DNA of 33,311 bases from OPU3-GD-OMZ sp964515235 (GTDB lineage Bacteria > Pseudomonadota > Gammaproteobacteria > Methylococcales > Methylomonadaceae). The notes under the pieces are model-generated. The model saw nothing but the letters and a program-made list of their open reading frames with translations. It searched no databases and was not told where the DNA came from. This document shows positions 1 through 8,069 of the stretch, piece after piece. The translations under genes and the position numbers were made by a program. The stretch spans positions 1 to 33,311 of the forward strand of contig CAZEVO010000022.1 of the NCBI GenBank assembly GCA_964515235.1, given 5' to 3'. Position 1 is the stretch's first letter. Each line of letters begins with the position of its first letter.

Positions 1-93
1 TTTTTTATTTTCTGCTATGTGGAAAATTGATAAGATGAGTTTAAATTGTAGGGTGTTATTAAGGCTACATATAAGTTTGTCAGTGAGGTATGA

Positions 94-1332
94 ATGCTTT
101 GTTTTAGCAATTTGAATCGAGCGCTTTTATTGGCGATAGTCTCAACAGTGTCTCTAGCGGAGTCAAACTTTAATGACTTATTTCCCTTGCAATATGACAA
201 AGGATTATCATTATCATCAGTAATTGAAAACACGTTAGTAAAATCACCTGATCAACTGTGGCTAGAAGCATTGGAGTCTGAGGTTAATGTATTACGTCAA
301 AGAAGTGATAGTTGGATTGCTGGTGCTGCGAGTGTTGAATTAGGTTATCAAGAGGCCTCTAGCGGCACCCTGCATTACATTGACGCTAGAGTTAATGTCC
401 CGCTATGGCATTGGGGTCAGCGAGATGCTGAAGCGCGGATAGTTGATAAGGCGCGGCAGGAATTGGTTGATCAAACGATTCAGGCTAAGTTACAGGTAGC
501 AGGAATTATTCGAGCTGTTTTGTGGGACTTAGCTTTAGCTGAACTTAAGTTAAAGGAGGCATTACTGACTGTTGAATCCTCTGAGCACCGTTTAGCAATA
601 GCGACACAATCAGTTCAATTAGGAGAATTATCGCATTTAGATGTACTTCCGATGAAAAGTGATTTGTTAACTAAAAAGTCAGCATTGTTACGGGCTAAAG
701 TTGACTTTAAAAAGGTCAGTAAACGTTATCAGGCCATTACCCGGTCGAGTATTGTTCCTGAGCACTTTGAGGAAGATCTTACAGAATTACGTGAAATAAA
801 GATTAATCATCCTGCTTTAGCGTTTATAAATAGTAAAATTATCCGTAAGAAAGCAGAGTATCAGGCACTTTCTTTAAGAGGCTCAGGGCAGGCGACATTG
901 TCTTTGGGTGTTAACAGTGATCGAGGTGATGCTCGAGCTAATGATACTGAAAGTTTTAATATTGCATTAAGTGTTCCTTTAGGAGGAGAAGTGCATGCCG
1001 GACCAGAGCTCGCTGTTAAAAATATTGAAATTAATAAACTACTCGCTGATAGAATATATTTGATAAGCAAACTTAATGAGAATGTTTATGAGATTTCACA
1101 GAATATAAAGCTAGGTGAAGATATTTTGACAATGGTTGAGAATCTCGCAATATTAGAAGGAGATCGGTTAAAAATATCTGAAAATAGTTATAAGGCAGGG
1201 GAACTGAGTTTGCAGAAATTTAAAAGTGTTCAGTTGAGCCAGCAATTGACTGAATTGAAAGTTATTGAGCAGTTAATTCATAATAAGAAAAATATCGCTT
1301 TGTATAATCAATCCTTAGGTGTTCTTCCTTAA
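94..1332 (+). CDS. TolC-family outer-membrane efflux protein
   Basis: This 412-residue protein resembles the outer-membrane channel component of tripartite efflux or type I secretion systems. Residues 1-22 form a signal peptide (hydrophobic ALLLAIVSTVSLA, likely cut after SLA). The body is long amphipathic helices with short strand segments (DARVNVPLWHWGQ near residue 97 and FNIALSVPLGG near 290) that match the two paired strand-helix repeats of the OEP fold. The start is ATG 94, preceded by GTGAGG at a suitable distance. No inner-membrane pump or periplasmic adaptor gene follows; lpdA begins 106 bases later. Partner genes, if adjacent, would lie left of the window. The substrate cannot be told from sequence, although this single-gene form resembles CusC/CzcC-like members in methanotrophs. 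Confidence 0.8.
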   Translation: MLCFSNLNRALLLAIVSTVSLAESNFNDLFPLQYDKGLSLSSVIENTLVKSPDQLWLEALESEVNVLRQRSDSWIAGAASVELGYQEASSGTLHYIDARVNVPLWHWGQRDAEARIVDKARQELVDQTIQAKLQVAGIIRAVLWDLALAELKLKEALLTVESSEHRLAIATQSVQLGELSHLDVLPMKSDLLTKKSALLRAKVDFKKVSKRYQAITRSSIVPEHFEEDLTELREIKINHPALAFINSKIIRKKAEYQALSLRGSGQATLSLGVNSDRGDARANDTESFNIALSVPLGGEVHAGPELAVKNIEINKLLADRIYLISKLNENVYEISQNIKLGEDILTMVENLAILEGDRLKISENSYKAGELSLQKFKSVQLSQQLTELKVIEQLIHNKKNIALYNQSLGVLP

Positions 1333-1438
1333 GATTGGCATGGTATTATTTCTAGCACGTTGCTAATATTTGTGACGTGCCTGAAGCGATAAAATCTATT
1401 ACTATATCATCGCGAATTAAATTGAAGAGGGTCTGAAT

Positions 1439-2863
1439 ATGTCGGTAAAGGAAAATCAACTTACCACCGAAGTTTTAGTTATTGGTGGCGGGCCAGGTGG
1501 CTATTCAGCTGCTTTTAGGGCTGCTGACTTGGGTAAGAAAGTTACTTTAGTGGAGAAATTCCCAGTATTAGGAGGAGTATGTTTGAATGTGGGTTGTATT
1601 CCTTCAAAAGCATTGTTACATGTTGCCCATATTTTAAGTGAGAGTAAAGAGATTGCATCTTCAGGAGTTTCTTTTCAAGATCCTGATATTGATCGGGAGA
1701 AATTAGTTAAGTGGAAGGGTAGTGTTACTTCGCAATTAACAACAGGCTTGGCTGCTCTTGCTAAACAACGAAAGGTAACAGTCTTGCAAGGAATCGCTAG
1801 ATTTTCAGGAGCTCATGAAGTCATTATTGATAATGAAGGGTCTGGACACACGGTAAAATTTGATAATGTTATTATTGCTGTGGGTTCACAGCCGGTTAAA
1901 ATTCCGTCTTTTCCAAATGATGATGAGCGATTAATGGACTCAACAGGTGCCTTGGAATTAAGCGATATTCCCTCTAAGTTACTGATTGTAGGTGGTGGGA
2001 TTATTGGTCTTGAGATGGCAACGGTGTATCATGCCTTAGGCAGCCAGATTACAATTGTTGAAATGATGGACCAACTCATTCCGGGGTGTGACAAAGATTT
2101 AGTCAGGCCTTTGGCGCAAAAAGTCAAAAAACAATATGATAATATTTTTCTTTCTACCAAAGTAACAGAAATTGTGTCGCAAGAAGACGGGTTACAAGTT
2201 ACTTTTGATAAGCAGGGGACAGTTGATAGTGATTTGTTTGATAAAGTCTTGGTTGCGGTAGGTAGACGTCCTAATGGTCATTTGATTGATGCTGATAAGG
2301 CTGGAGTAGTGGTGACTGAGCGTGGCTTTATTGAAGTGGATAAGCAGATGCGTACAAATGTAGAGCATATTTTTGCAATAGGGGATGTTGTCGGAAATCC
2401 TATGTTAGCCCATAAAGCGGTGCATGAGGGTAAAATAGCGGCGGAAGTGATTGCTGGAGAGCGTGTGGAGTGGCAAGCATTAACGATTCCTTCTGTTGCT
2501 TATACTGATCCTGAAGTTGCTTGGATGGGGCTTACTGAGATAGAGGCAAAAGCACAAGGTATTGCCTATGAAAAGGCAGCTTTTCCTTGGGCAGCAAGTG
2601 GGCGTTCTTTAAGTATTGGGCGCAAAGAAGGACTGACAAAGTTGATTACCGATAAAGCAACAAAGCAGATATTGGGTGCTGGAATTGTAGGCACTAATGC
2701 GGGAGAGTTGATTGGAGAAGCAGTTCTGGCATTGGAAATGGGTGCTTGTGCTGAGGATGTTGCATTGACTGTTCATCCGCATCCAACACTTTCTGAGACG
2801 CTGGGTTTTTCTGCTGAAATGATTGAAGGAACCATTACGGATTTGTTGGTTAAGAAGCGCTGA
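1439..2863 (+). CDS. lpdA: Dihydrolipoamide dehydrogenase (E3)
   Basis: This FAD flavoenzyme reoxidises dihydrolipoamide of the pyruvate or 2-oxoglutarate dehydrogenase complexes, or of the glycine cleavage system, using NAD+. The 474-residue length is normal. The FAD fingerprint GGGPGG lies at residues 16-21. The redox disulfide is in GGVCLNVGCIPSK (Cys48 and Cys53), the NAD-binding GGGIIG at 185-190, and the catalytic HPHPTLSE at 446-453 carries the His-Glu pair. There is no N-terminal lipoyl domain. AGAGG ends 8 bases before ATG 1439. The gene is not next to E1 or E2 genes: a TolC-family gene precedes it and argG follows after 64 bases, so the complex it serves is encoded elsewhere. Confidence 0.95.
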   Translation: MSVKENQLTTEVLVIGGGPGGYSAAFRAADLGKKVTLVEKFPVLGGVCLNVGCIPSKALLHVAHILSESKEIASSGVSFQDPDIDREKLVKWKGSVTSQLTTGLAALAKQRKVTVLQGIARFSGAHEVIIDNEGSGHTVKFDNVIIAVGSQPVKIPSFPNDDERLMDSTGALELSDIPSKLLIVGGGIIGLEMATVYHALGSQITIVEMMDQLIPGCDKDLVRPLAQKVKKQYDNIFLSTKVTEIVSQEDGLQVTFDKQGTVDSDLFDKVLVAVGRRPNGHLIDADKAGVVVTERGFIEVDKQMRTNVEHIFAIGDVVGNPMLAHKAVHEGKIAAEVIAGERVEWQALTIPSVAYTDPEVAWMGLTEIEAKAQGIAYEKAAFPWAASGRSLSIGRKEGLTKLITDKATKQILGAGIVGTNAGELIGEAVLALEMGACAEDVALTVHPHPTLSETLGFSAEMIEGTITDLLVKKR

Positions 2864-2890
2864 TCATGAGTTTGTAACTTCCATGATTTT
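2863..2890 (+). terminator. Possible weak terminator after lpdA
   Basis: ATCATG (2863-2868) and CATGAT (2882-2887) are inverted, with an inner AGTT/AACT pair, giving about 10 pairs with a two-base bulge. A T-rich stretch follows, interrupted and then TTTTTTT around 2898-2905. The stem is AT-rich and overlaps the last base of the stop codon, so it may only reduce read-through into argG. Confidence 0.35.
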
Positions 2891-2927
2891 GTTAGAATTT
2901 TTTTAAATTATTAATGGTAATGTTGGT

Positions 2928-4145
2928 ATGAGTTCAGGAACAAATAAAGTTGTTTTAGCGTATTCAGGTGGTTTGGATACATCTGTTATTTTGCAGTGGT
3001 TAAGAGATACCTATGATTGTGAAGTGGTTACTTTTACCGCTGACTTAGGGCAAGGCGGTGAAGTTGAACCAGCTCGGGAAAAGGCTAAAGCCCTTGGTAT
3101 TAAAGAAATTTATATCGATGATTTAAAGGAAGATTTTGTTCGTGATTATGTTTTTCCTATGTTTCGTGCCAATGCTATTTATGAAGGAGAGTATTTATTA
3201 GGAACATCCATAGCGCGACCTCTAATTGCAAAGCGATTGATTGAGATTGCGAATGAAACCGGTGCTGATGCAGTTTCTCATGGAGCGACAGGTAAAGGAA
3301 ATGATCAGGTTCGTTTTGAGCTAGGTTGTTATGCGTTGCGTCCAGATATTCAAATTATCTCACCTTGGCGGGAATGGGATTTAAATTCGCGTGAAAAACT
3401 TTTGGCCTATGCTGCTCAGCATAGGATCCCAGTTGAAATGAAACGAGGTAATGCTTCCCCTTATTCTATGGATGCTAATTTATTGCATATTTCATATGAA
3501 GGCGGTATTTTGGAGGATCCTTGGGCAGAGGCGGAAGAGGAAATGTGGCGTTGGAGTGTAGCGCCTGAGAATGCACCTGACCAACCTTTATATATAGATT
3601 TAACGTTTAAAAATGGTGATGTTGTTGAGATCGATGACGTGCAGTACTCACCTGCTGAGGTCTTAACTTTATTAAATAAGCTAGCAGGTGATCACGGGGT
3701 AGGGCGCCTAGATATTGTTGAAAATCGTTACGTCGGGATGAAATCACGTGGCTGTTATGAGACACCGGGAGGAACAGTCTTATTAAAAGCGCACCGAGCT
3801 ATTGAGTCGATTACACTGGATCGAGAAGTGGCGCATTTGAAGGATGAGTTAATGCCACGCTATGCGAAGTTAATTTATAATGGATATTGGTGGAGTCCTG
3901 AACGGACGATGTTACAGAACATGATCGATGCCTCGCAAGTAACGGTTAATGGTAAAGTGAGAGTTAAGTTGTATAAAGGCAGTGTTTCAGTTGTGGGACG
4001 AATGTCTGCGACGGATAGTTTATTTGATGAAAATATTGCTACCTTTGAAGATGATGGTGGTGCGTATAATCAAAAAGATGCAGAAGGTTTTATTAAATTA
4101 AATGCACTTAGGTTACGAATTGCGGCTGAAAAGCAACGAATTTAG
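2928..4145 (+). CDS. argG: Argininosuccinate synthase
   Basis: ArgG condenses citrulline and aspartate with ATP to argininosuccinate, the penultimate step of arginine synthesis, in the cytosol. The 405 residues match the usual length of the bacterial type I enzyme. The PP-loop AYSGGLDTS is at residues 11-19, and HGATGKGNDQVRF at 118-130 is the second conserved nucleotide and citrulline-binding segment. ATG 2928 places the PP-loop correctly; the ribosome-binding site is weak (GGTAATGTTGGT). The gene stands apart from the leftward arginine operon (argD, argF, argA) about 5 kb further right. It ends at a strong terminator. argH is not in the window. Confidence 0.96.
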   Translation: MSSGTNKVVLAYSGGLDTSVILQWLRDTYDCEVVTFTADLGQGGEVEPAREKAKALGIKEIYIDDLKEDFVRDYVFPMFRANAIYEGEYLLGTSIARPLIAKRLIEIANETGADAVSHGATGKGNDQVRFELGCYALRPDIQIISPWREWDLNSREKLLAYAAQHRIPVEMKRGNASPYSMDANLLHISYEGGILEDPWAEAEEEMWRWSVAPENAPDQPLYIDLTFKNGDVVEIDDVQYSPAEVLTLLNKLAGDHGVGRLDIVENRYVGMKSRGCYETPGGTVLLKAHRAIESITLDREVAHLKDELMPRYAKLIYNGYWWSPERTMLQNMIDASQVTVNGKVRVKLYKGSVSVVGRMSATDSLFDENIATFEDDGGAYNQKDAEGFIKLNALRLRIAAEKQRI

Positions 4146-4164
4146 TTGTTTTTTAGCGTGATTT

Positions 4165-4197
4165 AAGGCGCTTTTTGTTGGAAAAGCGCCTTTTTTT
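4165..4197 (+). terminator. Rho-independent terminator of argG
   Basis: GGCGCTTTT (4167-4175) pairs perfectly with AAAAGCGCC (4182-4190), extended by AA/TT, around a six-base loop and followed by seven T. It starts 20 bases after the argG stop. Confidence 0.9.
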
Positions 4198-4260
4198 GTA
4201 TTGACGCTCGTTTTGAGTTACTTAAAAAAATCAGTTTAGAGTTAACAAGAAAAAAACTTC

Positions 4261-4288
4261 TTTAATTACTAACGCAAGGTTGTATACT
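4261..4288 (+). promoter_or_regulatory. Candidate promoter of the membrane protein at 4356
   Basis: A good -10 hexamer TATACT (4283-4288) has a weak -35 (TTTAAT, 4261-4266) 16 bases upstream. Transcription would start near 4294. The leader then contains the palindrome GAGTAATACTC (4314-4324) and a third copy of the arm, TTACTC (4329-4334), just before the ribosome-binding site. Confidence 0.4.
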
Positions 4289-4355
4289 GAACGACCCTTT
4301 TTTAAATCGTTTCGAGTAATACTCACAGTTACTCTTGTCGATAGAGAGTTGTTTG

Positions 4356-4991
4356 ATGCAGAAATATGATATACAAAATCATTCCGAGCAGAGTGTATTA
4401 AGCTCGCATAAACAATCCTTTGTACGTTTACAATGGATAAGTCGTGCAATTATGGGTAGTTGTTTTGTCGTTCTAGGAGTAACGATTCTTTTTGGTTACG
4501 CTGTTATGTCCCAGAATTCTTTCAAAAGTATGGATAGCTATGAGGTTATTAATCACGATCCGGTTAGGGAAATAATTGCAAACCCGATTTTGTCAGCAGA
4601 TGTTGAAATGTTAAAAGGACAGATGGTTTCAATTATTAGTGGTTCGGTAAAGACTAAATTGGCGCAGTTACAAGAGAGTATTAGTGCTGGTCAGGTAAGT
4701 AACAAAGAGTTGTTACTATTGAATGAATTAACGAAGGACATTAATGCGATGAGAGCAGTCTCTACACCGAATGTGGGAGTGGGTTCTGTTGATCAATCCG
4801 TTTTAGTATCAAAAGGTAGTCAAAATCCCGCTATTTTATTAAAAGAATTGTCAAATTTAAAATTATTGGTTTATTTAACGATCGTTTCTTGCGGTTTAAT
4901 GTTTGTTGCATCGGCGGGAGTGTGGTTACAAACACGACTGATATTACAGCATCACGACAAGTATCGTAATCTTTTAACTCGTCAAGACTAG
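4356..4991 (+). CDS. Two-helix membrane protein, function unknown
   Basis: I do not recognise this 211-residue protein. The start is taken as ATG 4356, with AGAGAG 7 bases upstream; an in-frame TTG at 4335 has no such site. A hydrophilic N-terminus of about 30 residues precedes a first membrane helix (about 31-51). A polar, largely helical segment of about 115 residues follows, likely periplasmic, then a second helix (about 170-192) and a short basic, His-containing cytoplasmic tail. The layout, with both ends inside and a helical loop between the two helices, resembles sensor or scaffold proteins that lack a catalytic output domain, but no named domain is visible. It is alone between two terminators, so it is a single-gene unit. 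Confidence 0.65.
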   Translation: MQKYDIQNHSEQSVLSSHKQSFVRLQWISRAIMGSCFVVLGVTILFGYAVMSQNSFKSMDSYEVINHDPVREIIANPILSADVEMLKGQMVSIISGSVKTKLAQLQESISAGQVSNKELLLLNELTKDINAMRAVSTPNVGVGSVDQSVLVSKGSQNPAILLKELSNLKLLVYLTIVSCGLMFVASAGVWLQTRLILQHHDKYRNLLTRQD

Positions 4992-5002
4992 ATTTAAGGC
5001 GC

Positions 5003-5039
5003 AAAAAAACCGGACAGGGTATTTCCCTTATCCGGTTTT
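5003..5039. terminator. Bidirectional terminator between convergent genes
   Basis: AAAACCGGA (5006-5014) pairs with TCCGGTTT (5031-5038), and GGG/CCC form an inner stem with a short internal mismatch. Seven A (5003-5009) on the left and TTTT on the right give a terminator on both strands. It lies between the membrane protein stop at 4991 and the cytochrome stop at 5052, and is stronger for the leftward gene. Confidence 0.8.
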
Positions 5040-5051
5040 AGGTGTTATTTT

Positions 5052-5417
5052 TTATTTCTTAGGTTTTTTGATTTTTCCACCACCTGCTTTTAAGTATTCA
5101 AAAACAGCTTTGATTGCTTTTTCGCCGGTATAACCTTTTTTCTTGCCAACAGTATCAATAGCAGCTCCTGCTTTAGGCATAGCCCCTTTACCGTTAGTTA
5201 CAGTTGCTTTAAATCGGTCATAATTTAGAGAACCGTCTTTAATATTTTTAATTAGATTTGGGTTGGTTGCAATATCGTGACAAGTTGCACAACCTCGTCC
5301 AAATGCTCGGTCATAAATTTTACTACCTACCCAAATATCCATGTCGCTTGCTGCAAAAGTTTGACTGCTTAATACAAGTGACGCCGCACCTGTCAGCATC
5401 ATTAATGATTTTTTCAT
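5052..5417 (-). CDS. Small periplasmic class I cytochrome c
   Basis: This 121-residue mono-heme cytochrome begins with a signal peptide (residues 1-22, MKKSLMM...QTFA). The heme-binding motif CATCH is at Cys43, Cys46 and His47. Met80, in KGAMPKAG, is the likely sixth ligand. The C-terminus is lysine-rich, suggesting docking to acidic partners. The start is ATG 5417, with GAGGG upstream; an in-frame TTG 21 bases earlier is less likely. It acts as a soluble electron carrier in the periplasm, but the sequence does not show donor or acceptor. It forms its own unit: cysG ends 136 bases upstream and a bidirectional terminator follows. Confidence 0.88.
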   Translation of the reverse strand: MKKSLMMLTGAASLVLSSQTFAASDMDIWVGSKIYDRAFGRGCATCHDIATNPNLIKNIKDGSLNYDRFKATVTNGKGAMPKAGAAIDTVGKKKGYTGEKAIKAVFEYLKAGGGKIKKPKK

Positions 5418-5553
5418 ACTAACCCTCAATAGATTCAAAGAAAAATGACTTAAACCTAATTAAAAGACTAAGTCATGAATTAAATTTTAAAGTGGATAGG
5501 ATAGATAATTTACTGCAAAAAAACAAATAATTTTGTCAGTATTTTCAGTTAAA

Positions 5554-6942
5554 TCATTTGATAGGATTAAACCAAGTTAATTTATTATGTAAACGTACAA
5601 CATCACCAACAATAATTAAGGTGGGGGGCTTAATCGATTGTTTCTGAATCTGATTAGGTAATGACTCAAGTGTTCCAGTAATGACCTTTTGATGTATTGT
5701 TGTCCCTTGTTGGATAAGAGCTGCGGGCAATTCTTTTGAACAACCGTGTTCAATCAGAGACTCACAAATATAACTTAAGCCTAGTAATCCCATATAAATA
5801 ACTAAGGTCTGATTAGGGGTTACTAAACCTTCCCAATTTAAATTAACTTGATTATCTTTATAGTGTCCGGTGACAAAAGTACATGATTGCGCATATTTGC
5901 GATGTGTTAGCGGAATACCAGCATAGTTAGAGCAACCGGATGCAGCGGTTATACCGGGAATAACTTGAAAGTTAATGTTATTTTCCATTAATGTCTCAAT
6001 TTCTTCACCGCCACGGCCAAAAATAAATGGATCGCCACCTTTGAGTCGGACCACACGATTTCCTTCAAGGGCTAGCCGGACAAGGAGTTGGTTAATCGAT
6101 TCTTGTGGGAGAGTGTGTTGGTCACGTTGTTTGCCAACATAAATTTTTTGTGCATCTCGTCGAATAAGGTTCAGAATGTCTTCAGAAACTAGGCGGTCGT
6201 AAACAACAATATCGGCTAGTTGCATGAGTCTTAATGCTCTTAATGTGAGTAGATCTGGGTCACCTGGGCCAGCACCAACCAAATAAACCTCACCGGGTGT
6301 CGTTGTTTTGTTGTGTGTCAGGATCTGCGTATTTAAAGCATTTTCGGCTTTTTCGTTTTGTCCGGCAAAAATAAGTTCAGCGATGGAGCCTTGAAAAATT
6401 TGTTCCCAAAAAAGGCGGCGTTCTCGGGGGTTAATAATATGGGATTTGACTTTCTCTCGATAATTGCCGGCGAGTTCAGCGAGACGGCCATAACCAGAGG
6501 GGATAAGAGTCTCTATACGTGTCTTGAGTAGGCGTGCTAAAACTGGCGCTTTACCACCAGAAGAAATTGCTGCGATGATTGGGGAGCGATCAATTATAGC
6601 TGGAAAAATAAATTGACATAGTTTTGGGTTGTCGACGACATTGACTAATATATTTAGGTTGTTTGCTGTTTGGGACACAAGTTCATTGACGGCTTGATTG
6701 TCGGTGGCAGAAACGATAAGGCGATAACCTTCTGCATCAGCGCTTTCAAATGATTTTTTTATAAGTGTTAAGGGTAATTTTTTTTTAAGTGTTTGAATGG
6801 AAGGTGAGAACGATGGAGCCAGTACAGTTATTAGCGCACCAGACTTTGATAAAATTTCAATTTTACGGGCAGCAATTTCTCCGGCGCCGACCACTAGACA
6901 TTTTTGTTGATTAAGTTGTAAAAAGATGGGGAAAAAATGCAT
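5554..6942 (-). CDS. cysG: Siroheme synthase (trifunctional CysG)
   Basis: The fused enzyme converts uroporphyrinogen III to siroheme, the cofactor of sulfite and nitrite reductases. The N-terminal half (about 1-210) is the precorrin-2 dehydrogenase/ferrochelatase. It has the NAD loop VVGAGEIAARK at 17-27, and Asp104 (NVVDNP) and Ser128 (SSGGK) match catalytic positions of the enteric enzyme. The C-terminal half (about 217-460) is the SAM-dependent uroporphyrinogen III C-methyltransferase, with VGAGPGDPDLLT from 222 and GGDPFIFGRGGEE at 302-314. The 462-residue length is typical. ATG 6942 has only a weak AGG upstream. The divergent neighbour tusA also belongs to sulfur metabolism. Confidence 0.95.
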   Translation of the reverse strand: MHFFPIFLQLNQQKCLVVGAGEIAARKIEILSKSGALITVLAPSFSPSIQTLKKKLPLTLIKKSFESADAEGYRLIVSATDNQAVNELVSQTANNLNILVNVVDNPKLCQFIFPAIIDRSPIIAAISSGGKAPVLARLLKTRIETLIPSGYGRLAELAGNYREKVKSHIINPRERRLFWEQIFQGSIAELIFAGQNEKAENALNTQILTHNKTTTPGEVYLVGAGPGDPDLLTLRALRLMQLADIVVYDRLVSEDILNLIRRDAQKIYVGKQRDQHTLPQESINQLLVRLALEGNRVVRLKGGDPFIFGRGGEEIETLMENNINFQVIPGITAASGCSNYAGIPLTHRKYAQSCTFVTGHYKDNQVNLNWEGLVTPNQTLVIYMGLLGLSYICESLIEHGCSKELPAALIQQGTTIHQKVITGTLESLPNQIQKQSIKPPTLIIVGDVVRLHNKLTWFNPIK

Positions 6943-6976
6943 ATATAACCTAATAAGATTTTAGAAATAGTTATGG

Positions 6977-7004
6977 TTTATAATAGAGTATGATTTAATT
7001 TCAA
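6977..7004 (-). promoter_or_regulatory. Candidate cysG promoter
   Basis: Read leftward, TTGAAA (7004-6999) is followed after 16 bases by TATAAA (6982-6977), both one mismatch from the sigma-70 consensus. The -10 overlaps the rightward TATAAT of tusA, so the two promoters probably compete. Confidence 0.5.
6979..6984 (+). promoter_or_regulatory. Candidate tusA -10 element
   Basis: A perfect TATAAT lies 30 bases before the tusA ATG. No good -35 is seen at 16-18 bases, so an activator may be needed. It shares bases with the opposing cysG -10. Confidence 0.4.
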
Positions 7005-7014
7005 ATAAAAAAAT

Positions 7015-7245
7015 ATGCTTGATTTTGATTATGATGTTGATGCAAGTGGTTTAAATTGCCCACTTCCTTTGTTGCGTTTGAAAAAGGCGTTGATAACGAT
7101 GGCCTCAGGGGAAGTGGTGCGAGTCATTGCAACAGACCCAGCAGCACATCTGGATTTTGGTGTTTTTTCTGAACAGTCTGGCAATCATATACTTGAGTCA
7201 TCTAGAAGTGGCGAGAAACAATTTTTTTATTTCCAGAAGAAATGA
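7015..7245 (+). CDS. tusA: TusA-family sulfur carrier protein
   Basis: TusA proteins carry a persulfide on one cysteine and pass sulfur to tRNA thiolation, molybdenum cofactor assembly or dissimilatory sulfur pathways. This 76-residue protein has the family signature GLNCPLPLLRLKKAL, with the acceptor Cys15 near the N-terminus, and the usual beta-alpha-beta length. ATG 7015 lies in an A/T-rich leader without a clear ribosome-binding site. It is divergent from cysG, and no tusBCD or tusE genes are nearby. It therefore could be a tRNA-thiolation TusA or a paralogue with another partner. Confidence 0.9.
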   Translation: MLDFDYDVDASGLNCPLPLLRLKKALITMASGEVVRVIATDPAAHLDFGVFSEQSGNHILESSRSGEKQFFYFQKK

Positions 7246-7267
7246 GTTGCAAGACTAAAGTGATTTA

Positions 7268-7924
7268 TTATGTTCGTAAACTGATAATAGGCCATTTTTG
7301 TTTTTCTGCAGCGGCCCTCAGTTTTTCGTCAGGGTCGACGGCGACAGGGTAGTCAACAGTCTTTAATAGAGGAAGGTCATTATGAGAGTCACTGTAAAAC
7401 CAACTACCGTTTAGATTCAAGCTAGATGTTTTAAGCCATTCATTAAGTAATTTAACTTTTCCTTCTTGAAAGCAGGGAATGCCAGCGATTTTTCCAGTAA
7501 AGCGGCCTTGTATATTTTCGGGAACAGTTGCTAGTAGGTTATTGATACCGTATAAGTTGACGATAGGTTCAGTCACAAACTTATTCGTTGCAGTAATAAC
7601 GATAAGTGTGTCGCCGTTATTTTGATGGTGTTTGATTAAATCTCTAGCGGGCTTTAATAAGATCGGCTGTATGACTGTTTCAATGAATTGTGTTCTGAGT
7701 CTATAGAGGTGGTTGATATTAATATCAGCTAGGGGCTTGAGCGCAAAGGCTAGGAATTCATTGATGTCAAGTGTGCCATTTTTATAGTCTTCATAAAACC
7801 GTTGGTTCTGCAATTCATAATGGGTTCGATTAACCATTCCTTGGGAAACTAAAAATTGACCCCATAAATAGTCGCTGTCATCGGCTATTAAGGTATTGTC
7901 TAAATCAAAAATGACTAAGCTCAC
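7268..7924 (-). CDS. HAD-superfamily phosphatase (subfamily IB)
   Basis: This 218-residue phosphatase belongs to the SerB-like HAD-IB group. Motif I is FDLDNT (nucleophile Asp7, acid Asp9). Motif II is the VITAT segment near residue 117, and motif III/IV is the YSDSHNDLPLL stretch near 182. The helical cap typical of the IB class lies between motifs I and II. The start is GTG 7924, preceded by AGGGG at 8 bases and followed directly by the first strand. A further upstream GTG (7960) would add 12 residues without homology. The substrate is unknown; relatives are often labelled phosphoserine- or histidinol-phosphatase-like. Divergence from rppH is a common gammaproteobacterial arrangement. Confidence 0.85.
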   Translation of the reverse strand: MSLVIFDLDNTLIADDSDYLWGQFLVSQGMVNRTHYELQNQRFYEDYKNGTLDINEFLAFALKPLADININHLYRLRTQFIETVIQPILLKPARDLIKHHQNNGDTLIVITATNKFVTEPIVNLYGINNLLATVPENIQGRFTGKIAGIPCFQEGKVKLLNEWLKTSSLNLNGSWFYSDSHNDLPLLKTVDYPVAVDPDEKLRAAAEKQKWPIISLRT

Positions 7925-7958
7925 GAAAAAAACCCCTGTGTTAGTGAATAAAATTAGC

Positions 7959-7964
7959 ACTATA
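7959..7964 (-). promoter_or_regulatory. Candidate -10 for the HAD phosphatase
   Basis: Read leftward, TATAGT lies 35 bases before the GTG start. The -35 region is poor (TTGTTT at 19 bases), so the call rests on the -10 only. Confidence 0.35.
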
Positions 7965-8002
7965 CATAATCTCTTTTATTATGAAACAATGTAGAGTAAT
8001 TA

Positions 8003-8030
8003 TTGGTTTAATTTAAAGCGTTATTATAAC
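8003..8030 (+). promoter_or_regulatory. Candidate rppH promoter
   Basis: TTGGTT (8003-8008) and TATAAC (8025-8030) are separated by 16 bases. The start point would fall near 8037, giving a leader of about 33 bases. Confidence 0.4.
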
Positions 8031-8069
8031 AATAAGCATTCTATAAAAGAGAGGTTGAAAGGTTTTATA

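Noticed and set aside
1355..1380. GCACGT/ACGTGC inverted repeat after the TolC-family gene
   Set aside because: Only six pairs with a 14-base loop and no T-tract, so it is not credible as a terminator.
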